Part shown: piece after piece, positions 11,101 through 23,100 of the stretch
Position numbering within the stretch: position 1 is the stretch's first letter
Layout: the number at the start of each line of letters is the position of its first letter
Source: Marthasterias glacialis
Lineage: Eukaryota > Echinodermata > Asteroidea > Forcipulatida > Asteriidae
Assembly (NCBI GenBank): GCA_911728455.2
Contig: OU452238.1
Span: forward strand, 11,037,565 to 11,101,564
Reading direction: 5' to 3'
Length of the DNA: 64,000 nt
Program-made: the position numbers and the translations under genes
The notes under the pieces: model-generated
Told to the model about the DNA's origin: nothing
The model's database searches: none
What the model saw: only the letters and a program-made list of their open reading frames with translations

Positions 11101-14100
11101 CAACTCCAAACTTGGTGTCTGGATTGGTCTTTGGATCCCTCAGAAGTCTACATTGTTTTTGGACTCCCCTAGGTAAAATGTTGAGGATGAATTATGGCTA
11201 AAACGAAGGAAATTTGGTCTTGGCTTATCAACTTGGTGTGTGGATTGGTATTGGGATACCTCAGAAGTCTATTAAATCCACATACCTTTTTAATTTAAAT
11301 GTATCATCCTTGCTGCAAATGAAAATAATGCTGCTTACATCATATATCACTCTGTCCTACTGAAAAATTATTCCACATGATCAAATATATGTGTTATGTT
11401 TTATTTGCAGGTCAAGAAAGCTTTCTTTGCATTAGTGTACAACGGAGTAAGAGCTGCTCCTCTTTGGGATAGTGAAAAACAAGATTTTGTTGGTAAGTTA
11501 TAAGGTGATATACAATATATGAAAGGACTGCACATAAAGACTAGTTAAATCAGTTGGTAGAGTACTCAGATGATATTTAAAAGGTTGTTGGATCTAGTCT
11601 TGCTTCAATACATTTGTTTTCTTCTTGTCACCCCTGTTAATATAATACTATTATATTTAGCCTATAAAAGCCCATAAATCTTATCTGCTGATTGGCCCTG
11701 GGTACGGTCAATTCTGGGTAATGGCTGTGGCGGGAATCATACTATCTGGCTGTAGACTGAACAAGTATATGGGGGAAGAACTGACCTGAAACTTTTTATT
11801 TTATACATACACTTGTTTTAGTTTGAACAAATCATGCTTGTATATGCTATTTTGTTTTCATCTTGATATGTGTAGCTGAAACTATTATCAAGGGAAATTG
11901 TTCAACCAATTATGAGTGACAGTCATGTCTCTTGTGTTTAACCTTGTACCTGAAATGTAGAATATAGGATTGAAATCATTGAAGTAACACATTAATGGTG
12001 TTATTATTAATCTGGAATGGCACTTGGTGGAAAGTTTATACAAGTACCAAGCCTCTAGTGGAATCATTTTGTCTTAAATACTGTCCAATTCAAGAAAAAA
12101 ATAAAGCTCATTTGAAGCCCCCTCCCCCTCATCTATGTGTAATTATTTTGATTGCAGAGGTTAATGTAAGGATACTGTTAGTGACAAAACAAAAACTGTT
12201 ATTCATTGTTTTCACTAAAACAGGACACTTTTCACAGTTCTGTTTTATGGTGTGTGTTTTAAAACTAGAGGATGGAAACAACTTTACTCTTCTAAATCAA
12301 TGAATCTTTAAAGCTCAGAAGGGTTCAATGGTTTTTGTTCAAATTTCACATTGTTGCTGGAACTGAAAATGCAAGCATGGGTAACTTTTTATGAACCAAG
12401 GAAAGCGCGCATCCATCAAAGCTTCCCCTGGTCATGTTCCTTTTTAAAAAGCAAAAAGCAAATATGAATTAAATATTGCATACTAAAAATGAAATGAAAA
12501 TGGAAGTCATTTATTTTGCAATATATTTCACTTTTTTAGAATTGATTGAAAAAAAGAAAATATCTATCAATATGATCGGCTGTCATTCAATAAACATGTA
12601 TTAATTGTTATGTTACAAGTTTGACCCGATGATTTTGTTCTTGGTATTCAATGTTTCTCAAGAATCTCAAGAAACATTTTAATTTCAATGTTAAAGTAAA
12701 CAGTTTCTTTAATTTTTTCCCCTTCATTAATAATGACATTATTATGTCATGTGATGCTCTGGTAAATGTATGTCTTCATTGTAGAGATTGTGCTTAAACT
12801 TATTCTTTTAATCAACAGGTATGCTGACAATAACTGACTTTATCTGCATTCTTCAAAATTACTATAAGTCACCACTGGTAGGAAAATGCATGGTTTTAAT
12901 TGTATGACAAAACCTATGTGTAATCAAAACTAATTTGAGTAAAACTTATTCTATTTTATGCTTTTAAGATACATGTTTTATACTGAGAAGGGATGGTAAC
13001 CTTTTAGGTTTGAAAATGAGAGGAAAGCATGCATGATATGTATCTCCATGTATCAGGGCTTGCAGCTATCCTAGAAAACACCATCTAGTCAAAACTGCTG
13101 TGGGCTATATGTAGTAAAAAACAGTTCTTTTAACTTACATGAAAAAGAAAAAAAAGGAAATTTACTTGTTTCAGATTTTCATAGTTCAAATAAAATATAG
13201 GTTTTCCATGGCATTTTTTGTAAATGAGCAGCCAATTTAACTAAAATAACCATTCAAATTAACTATCCCCTCGAACAGATTTTCGCAGCGTATATTCGTT
13301 TTAATTCATTTTCAGGCAAGCATTTGTGGGAATTGTGCAGTTAAATTGACACTTTGTTGATCTGTAATTAACATAGCCTCTCCTTTAGATTTTAAAAGGT
13401 ATAAAAATGGTTTACTTTTTGTATGAGAATCGCTTTCCTGATGTTTTTCGACAACGATTGGTATAAGTACAACTGAGAATCTGTGAAGAAATGGCTCAGA
13501 AAACACATGAATGGAGAATAAAAAACAGTACAAAAACAATGACACATAGACAACTGTTCAATATCCTTTGTTTTCCCTAATTTAAGCCAGTTCAGAAAAA
13601 AACAAAGAAAGAAAGAAAAAAGTCTATGTTTGCAATTATTTATATAATCTTTTTTTAAATGTTCCTTTTGCAAAACGAAAACGAAAGTAACAATGTAGAA
13701 ATTTCTGGTGAAGGAGGGCAGTCCTTTAGTTTTGGAATAACAGCGTTAGGACCCAGGCTTCACTGCATGATAATGACCTGGTTGGGGTCTGGTCGCAGTT
13801 GACCAGTTGGCGTTGAAATGCCAGTATACATGAAATATATTGTCCGAGCCAGCAAACAGGCGACATTCAACCACACCATTGTGTAAAATCTGAATACCGG
13901 GACAAAGGTCACCTGGACATTTCACTACTGAGCGTGCACGTAGCATGCACAGGCTGTTCAACGTTTCTTTTTACCAACACAAAGATAAAACATGGACCTG
14001 AATATTTTGCTACTTTAATGTGCAGTGGTTTTAGTGTAATTATGAGACATCGAGAGGCTTCCAACATTGTTTATTCAAAGTATTTCGGCTCAATGGAGGT

Positions 14101-17100
14101 AACTTGGGAGTGAACCAGGGATTCAGCCTTGGTTCCGGGTTTAATACCAATCCTATGCCAAGGCTCATGGCCGAGGTTATGCAATTCACGGTACCTGTAT
14201 TTGACATTTTCTCGAAAGCGAAAACAAAAACACTGGTACTATAAAGAGAATCTTTGTTCTCTTGGCTTTGTCAAGTCAAGGTTTTTTTGGTGCCAACGGT
14301 ACTTTCCAAGAAAAATGATTCTGGCAAAGAATCTGGCTAAGTTTTCAGAATGTTTGTATTCCGTACAAAGGGCCATATCTCTTGGCTGTCCAGTTTTGTG
14401 TGGTACCTAATCTATTACCCATGATATATGTGCATATAAAATTTCAGAATCATACTATGAGGTCTGAAATTTGATAGTGCATAAACATTTATGGAAAAAG
14501 TTTTGTTGATGTTCAGCTTTATACTTTGCATTATGTGGGTTTAATGTGCATACTAGCTACCCCAAATTGAGTCCGCACACTCATGTGCATACATGTGGCA
14601 CCATCAACCATAAAGCAAAATTATGCACACAGACTGCACAGTGCATAAAGAGCTTCAATCGTAATATAATGCTTCAAAGGCCAGTCATTTGCATGATTTG
14701 TGAAGATTTGATGCATGCAATATTTTGATGTATGATTTGACCTTGCATCCTGTTCAAACCAGAAGTGTGAAATAAAAGAAATTATGAAGCTCTATTTAAT
14801 ACTAAGTGATGTTGATAACAATTTTTTTTTTTTTTTTTTTTTTTTTTGGGGGGGGGTGACTTTGATGTTTACCTGGTGTTCACAAAACTCAAGCACCTTG
14901 AGTCTGTGATTCTACAAACACTACATTAATGGCCTCTCTGTATTTGTTCATATTTCATTCAGGTTAAAATGGATGAATTGGAAGAACATAAAATAGCAAC
15001 CTGGAGGGGTATGTATGAAAAGTTTTAAAGTTACATATAGTTCATTATTATATTAAAGATTATGAACTGCTTTATTAAGATGCTTGTTACAATGTTATTA
15101 TTTATAGAGCAACATTCAAAGCTATGCAAAAGAAATACATAGTGTAAAATGTAAAACATACTAATTTGCAGGTAATAACCTTTGCAATTGTAACATGGTC
15201 TCATGAGTAGTGGTTCTGGGAAGAATCAGAGAAAAGTATTAATGCTTTGATCAGAAACGATGGCATAGATAGTATATAAATATTAAATGCAGAATATAAA
15301 CACAAGGTGAAATCTGGACTATTCCATTTGATGAGGCAAAGTTGATTGAAAAGCCAATTTGAGCCAGATTTCACCGAGTGATTGTATTCTGTGACAATTT
15401 AAGAAGGAAATGCATTCAATATTTGTTTTATATAACTCACACATTGAATCTTTCCATTCGATATTTTCATTCACAGTTAATAAACACAAATTAGACAAAG
15501 AAACTCGTCCAGCGAACACTCTGAAAATTCTAAAACCCCCGCCTAAACAGGTGGACAACTCCATGTAGACACCAACCTTGGGACACAGACGCGCTAGATT
15601 CCACAAGTGCGCAGGATAATAAATTCATCTTCAAGCAAACCATGGCAAGCTTAAAATAGCGCATTATGCAGAGTTAGAATAGAACACTATTCCCCATGGG
15701 CAAATAGGACTTTCTGATCGCTGATGCGGATGTGAGTAATAGTGAATGTCACATGATGTAAGTTCCACCAATCAAATGACAAGGATCTGTATGTCAGTTA
15801 TATAAAGTGTGATACATGCAGATTCTCAATGACTTGGTCATTCTCATTGCACCTTGGTTATATTGGTAGACAACAGCATAGGCTATGTTCATTTAGCGTA
15901 CTAAAGTTAGGTCTGAACTGGTTCAGGATATTAGTTTATACATCAACACTTCTCCCTACTCCTCTGCAGGCCTTTCTAACTATCAACAGCTAGGAAGCGT
16001 GACACTTACCTGTCTCACTTCACACACAGCCAACAAACTCTCACACATTACTAGGCAAGCGCAAACATAATCCTGGCCTTGCCCTCAAACTTCTAAAAGA
16101 TAACTTGAGAGTACTATTTGAAATAAGAACCAACCTCCCCAGAAGAGATTACATGTTTGTTACCAGCTAACTAGTTAATTGTTTATTAGCTCAACATACC
16201 AAACACCTTTAAGAAATTTCCGGAAGTCTTCTACTTGAGACTTAAAGTTTTCTATGAATCATTGATGCCTGATGACATCTTATAGCGTATGATTTTTCCA
16301 AACTGAATTGCGGTGGACACTTACATTATATGTGTTTTAAAAGTTTAGAACATCCTCTTTTGGTTGTGGTCGGGTGACATGTTAAAATGCCTGGACTTTC
16401 CATGTCCAGTATGCACTGTGCATGCGCTGGCAGTATTAGGCTTTGTTTGACTCATCCAAAGAGGGACTAAGGATACTGAAATTCATGCTTAAAATCGCCC
16501 TTTTACTGGGGATTACTGTTTAATCCCTGATTCCAGTCCTTAGTCCTTTTGTCTGACCATGTTGTAACAAGCAAGAATTTTGAGAAATCTGTAGGTTGCC
16601 ATGATTGTTTCCATTTGTTCTCAGCATGGGAGGTAAGTATGACGGGCTAGTGTAAAGCTGAGTCACACTGAACAAAAAGAGTTCTCTCAAAAGAGAAATA
16701 CAAATCTCAATGCATTTTATGAAATTGTTTGATGTTTCTACTTCCTTTAGTCATGGTTTCATTCCGATCACAATATTTTCAAAAAGAAAAAATCTTTGCT
16801 TCAGGTATTCCGAACAAATTTTCAAAAACAAATCTGCGTAGATGCGCAGATGTTTTTAATTTGTCTTGAAGTGGTTACAGGATCCAAATACTTGTGGACC
16901 TGGAATTACACATAATTGCACACATGTACATTAACAAAATGTGATGATGAATCTAATTAGCACAGATTGACAACGCTTGTGAGTGACTCTAGTACACTTT
17001 TTTTATTGTATATGATGTTTCAATTTACACGCAACAGTAACTTAACTTTCAGTGATTTTGAATTAATGATTTTGAACCCACCCCCCGAAAAAAAAAATTA

Positions 17101-20100
17101 GTTAAAAATAAAAAAAATTTAAATAAATAAATAAATAAATAAATAAAAACATGTGTGCCTAATTCCATTAGGATAGAGTTAGGGTTGTGAGATCCTAGTA
17201 ACATACAGTTATACTGAGATTCTAATCCTATTCAATGACATTGACATCTGGGATCAAACACTTACTAGTGACACTTAGATTCAAATTGCACAAATATTGA
17301 GCCTCTTATTGAGAGTGAGATCCTGATTCCACATATATGTAATGATATTAAATAACAAAGAATTATGCAAAGGATATATTCAATTTTGTTTTATTTTTAG
17401 ATGTCCTAAGTAAAAAAGCCAGACCTCTTGTGTGGATTGACCCTGATGCAAGGTAATGAAAGAAATATTCCCTATGGGAATTTACCTGTATGGAAATATT
17501 ATGTCATTCCTGCTTATTACAAGTGCAGATTAATATTTGAGAATTTGCTTTGTCTGTAAATAGATTTTCAGACAGATGTCATTGAATTAAATAATTTCAT
17601 ATTGGGGATTGGTATGGTATGTCTCATAATATTTTACCGAGAACAGTACCTAACACTTAATTATTTACTGTTATCTTTAAAAGAGGTAGATTGTTCTGAA
17701 CTAAAATCTCTATGAAGTTCTTATTAGTAGAAGATAAAGGTTTTTTTGTGTAAGGTCATAGGCCACTTCAAAGGTTGGGCCATGTCAGTGCAATAATGTG
17801 AGTCTTGATAGTTGATGCTTTTCCTTGAGAATGAAGCTTTTATGTGGAGAATTATTCTGGATTGATGGTGGCAATAGACCGATTGCGCGACCCGAGTCAC
17901 ATGACCTGTAGTCCTCCTTAGGAAATTGGGGTACAGTACATGATGATTGTTGATTTTGTTTATTTAATCGAGGCTTTTTCTTTCTCGAAATCTGTGAAAA
18001 ATAGTCCATAGTTTGTACAAGAGACCTTTGAGTGGCTGAATAAAGCCAGTAAGGACAGCTCCAGCAAGTCTTGGAAGTTGTACAAGTAATGTATAAATAT
18101 GCACGATGTGGTAGTGTAGTGTAGTTGCACGACGGAACGTTTGGGCCAGACGACCGCGATCACTCACTTTTCAAAACAAGAATTTCAAAGTTTTTAAGCT
18201 GAATCATCCTAAGAAATGGTTTTCCAAAACTGTGTGATTCCTTTGCTATTTGAAATTTCGCAAGGCTAGGTGTAAATGCTCACTTTTCCAACATTCTTTA
18301 CCCTTTATTTTTACAGTTATTAAGGCCTACATTACAAACAAAATAACAGGTGGGTGGCTACATAGTCATCAGGCGCCGGTAGTGCATAACTCAAAAATAA
18401 CCTCTTTTGTAGTAGAATACTGGTCGTTTATGAGACAGTAATGTGACTAAAATCAATGTCATAACATAACTTTAATTAAAGGGCTTAGTAACTGTGTTAC
18501 TATTACCAAAAGCCGACTTTTGGTGTGACTTTGTCAGTCACACCATGTATTTGCACGTAGTTTGCTTTCAGCTGAGATGGCGTAGTACCCACTACAGGTC
18601 ACATGATGACATGTACCGGTAAACGTTGGTCGTGCAATCGGTCTATAATTATGAGCAACTTATTGGGACCTTGGGAGTATAAACTCAAGTTTCAATTCAT
18701 CTTTGGCCTTGAAACAGTACTGAACATCCTCCCAGGCAGATGGCGTGGTCACAATCTTGTTTCTTAAGCATTGTTCACGCTGGACTTAGGTTACGTTCTG
18801 GTTGGTCATCTTTCTGCTGTTTGAACTTGGATTATTTTTAACTTTATCACAAAAATGAGTAACTATGAGCACAAGATATCGCTGTGCATGTGACGTCCAC
18901 TCGGTATTCCTAATGGTATGCTGGCTCAAAACAGTCTGTGTACTACAGAGGGTTTGGAGCAATGACCTGTGGCGGATGTGGAAAAAGATTAAGTTAGTCA
19001 TAGCGATTGCACTTGACTTTTTGACTTTGTCTTTAAGTTAGTCATCCTGGCCACCTTTTACTGGATCAGACAACCCACACAGCTTGAGTTATTTACCTGT
19101 AAGGAAAGTTACCTGGGCTGTTTGCAAAGGAACTGATATAGATCAGTTGCCCATTTGCTCCGTTAGTTTACCAAAATAAGTCTTGCTTGAGCAGAATGAC
19201 CTTAGATCAAAAATTGGGACCCGACCCATTGAGTTTCTTGGCAGTGTCTACCGTTGTTATTTCTAATATTTCTGCAGAGAGCGGTTTAGAAACACAACAA
19301 AACTTCTTGGAGAGAGTGCTTTAATTTTTTCAATTTGTGGCCAGGACATTTTTGGTAAAATGTTGTGAAGGAAAACAACTGCTGGAACTCAGGATAATAC
19401 AAGTTATTTTTTTTGGTTTATACTAGTTTATTTGAAGCTGTAAGGATGTTAATTCAGTCAAAGATTCATCGATTACCTGTTGTGGATCGAGTAACTGGTA
19501 ATGTTATTTACATTCTCACCCACAAGAGGATACTCAAGTTTCTTGGATTATTGGTAAGTCAGTCAGTCACAGTTTTTTATTTTAATGCTGTTGTATGATA
19601 TTGTATACAAAATAACTTATTGATGTTTATCTCAGGTGATTTTTCCTCCCTCTACAGCAGGTGGGGATGGGAGAATGAAAAAGCATCAAATGATTAATGG
19701 CCACCATTTCTTGTTTACTAATTTTGTCAACTCTAATTAAAATCAATCCAATTCCATTTTTGAACCATGATGTTTAGCACTGACCATAGATTCTCTGTAT
19801 TGATTCATCTTTCCACTGAGTAATAGGCAAATCTGTACCTTGATCCAGCCTCATTTTTAAATAGATTTTTGCCTAACGAATAACATATGACTCGGACAAA
19901 CTATGGTACCAGTATGTTAATAAAAACTTGTACACCATTGCTGTGTGTAATTGACACTCACAGGCCATGTGAAAAAGGCTGCTGTTGCTGTTTGGATTAC
20001 ACAATGACTTCGTTCGGAAAACAAGTATTAGATACAAACTTGTGTGTGTGTATAATAGGGCTTTCCCAATTCCATTTTTGTTCACTGTCCAGTTAACAAT

Positions 20101-23100
20101 TGGCCATGCAAATCATGCCTGTCCTTTATGTTTCCACTCAAATCAAAGTGCATAATGTCTAGCTCTCAGATGATACGACTAGTTAGTGCTTTAGCTTGTA
20201 GTACCTTGTGTAGATAAAAGAGCCTAGTATAATATTTAATTCAAATGATTTTTTAGGAGAAACCACTTTGTAAGGTGGAAACTAAGATGTTCAAAACGGT
20301 TTTGTGTTTCAAAAAGCTATTAAGTAACTGATGTTTTGTTGGGTGCCCTTTTTCTTTTCACAAACCTGCTTGTTACTAAGCATGAAAATACATTGATGTG
20401 TGCAATCTTACTAGCAGAGGGTTGACACAAAAGAATTATTCAACTGTTGGACACATGTGATTAGACATTAAATAATCAAGAATTACAGATGTACTTAAAA
20501 GTACATCATATGGCTGAGATGAAGTTCGCCTGTCATTCTTTGTTCAAGTTACCTTCGTCTATCAAATGAAAATATACTCTTCTTTATTTTCTAGAAAAAT
20601 GAGTTGAGTAGCCCAGCCTTCTTGAAGAGGAGTCTGCAGGATCTTGGGATTGGTACCTATACCAATATTGCCACTGTGAGTGTTGTTCAAAGGCAGTAGC
20701 ATCATTAGGTGTAAAGTCACTCCTTATACCATAACATACTTTCAAAAGACCATTTTTAGCGTATATGTGGCATTTCACCATCTTAAAAGCATTGTTGTTT
20801 TTAAACAGTATCCTTATAACTATTCTTGCTGATATTATATTGTGTTGGGCAAGGGAATTACTTTAAGTGAATGCAAGCATTTGTTTTGTTTTGTTTGTGG
20901 GGGAGTTGTGTGTAGCTTTCAGCTAAAAATGAGTAGAATAAACCCCACTACGTTTTGTTTTGATTTGCAGGCTAAACCAGACACACCACTTATCAAGGCT
21001 CTTCAGATCTTCGTAGAGCGTAGAGTGTCAGCCTTACCTGTCATAGATGATAACAACAAAATCATTGACATATATGCAAAATTTGATGTGATCGTGAGTT
21101 TGAAATTACAGATTTGTATTTATACTTGAGTCTATACACTCTCACTTAATAAACAATAATTGCACCTCTTGATACGTTGTTTACCAAAGTTTATCTTTTT
21201 GCACAAATTAAAACTTTGTTGAGTTGTTCGAGGTCATTATGAACTGTCAAGGAAATCACAAAAAACTTTGGCTACAACTCCACCATTTTTCAGAATTGTT
21301 ATCGTAATCCTGACTCAAAGAGAATACTTGTCTTATTTTTTTTTAAATGCAATAAATTGTACATTGCTACAGGTGCATCATTGTAAATTTCATAAGTTGA
21401 TAATTTGCAGCAATATTTTACTTCTTTTCATTTTAAATGAAATACTGTCTGAGAATTAAAAAAAAAAGTGTTTAGCTTCTTACAACCCACCTTAACCAGT
21501 TGGTGCCGGATGTCCTGTTTACACGCAAATGTTTCCCCTGCCTGGAAACAAAAGCTGTCTCGCGACGCCATTATGTAATTTCAGACTACTGGAGCAAAGG
21601 TCGCCCAGTCATTCAATTGTGGAGCGTGCGCAGACCATGCACACGCCGTCTAACGTTTCGATTCACCCGTTTGTAACTCAAGTTGCGTAAATTTGATAGT
21701 TTTTTGGTTGAGCAACAAAATGGATGATTCAACAAAGAGAATCTTTCTTCTCTTGGCATTGTCAAGTCAGGATTTCTTTGTGCCAGCAGTACCCTCAAAG
21801 AAAAAGTATTCCAACAATTCTGCCAAAAGAATCCCGCCAGGGGGACGACACAGAAAAAAAAAGGAATCCCAGCGGCAACTGGTTAAGGGAGTAAGACAGA
21901 TTTCAACAAGTATGGGTGTAAAAGATTTATGCATAAATTGTCATCATTATGTTTCCTTGGTACCCACTGTATTGTACAATAACATGTTGGTTTCAATGTT
22001 CATGCAGAATCTGGCTGCTGAGAAGACATACAACAACTTGGATATTACCATCCAGCAAGCATTGCAGTTTAGGCAAACCTACTTTGAAGGAGTCCATACT
22101 TGTCAAGCCACTGAAAAATTAGAAACTATCATGGAGAAAATTATCAGAGCAGAGGTAAATATCTTTTATCTTTTGGTATTCCAAAATAAAAACAGTACCA
22201 ATGAACCTTTTTGCTTTTGAACCATTGCACTTTGAACAAGTTTTTCCTAATCATTAATTTGTAGTTGCTCCTTGATTTTTAACCATCAAAATATTTAAAT
22301 GGAATAAGTTTAATTTTTTTTTTTCAGTTTCAGTGGCAAAGGTATTCATTAAAAGTTGAAGTCATACTTGATGAAATGATGAATTGAAATCTGTATTAAA
22401 CTATTATTACTACTGAAAATAATAATAACCAGTTCTTATATAGCGCATTTTACAATAATGTCTCAATGTGCTTTACATTAGTGCCCTGGTCATTGGGCCA
22501 ATAACATTCCTGTAATCTTTCTCAGCTCCCTGGGGAGTATACAGCCCCGAGCTGCCGTGGCGCTCATGAGGCTTTTTCAAACACAATATCAACCTCTACC
22601 ATCGCAGGTACCCATGTATACCCCTGGGTGAAGAGAAGCAATTATGGTAAAGCATCTTGCTCAAGGACACAAGTGTCATGACCAGGATTAGAACCCACAC
22701 CCCGATGACTTAATCACCAGAACTTGAGTCCGGTGCACTAAACCACTCAGCCACGACACACTACTACTTTTGTTGTACATATAATTATTATGTACTTATT
22801 TTTGTAGAGAACTATAACTTTTGATGGTTAAATATTGAGCCAAACAACCTAAATGCCTGAAAGATATGAGTCATAAGTTGGTTGATTTTGTTGAAGGTTC
22901 ATCGTCTTGTAGTTGTTGATGGCGAGAATCATGTTGTGGGAGTTGTATCTTTGTCTGATCTTCTCAACTTCCTTGTGCTTAGACCTGCAGGTAAGTTGCA
23001 ATAGTTCATTGCCGAGAGATATCAAGCATGCAACAAAGGTCATATTAACCTTGCAATGTGAAATTTGTACATACAATTGATTATAAGATTTAGTTTCGTG

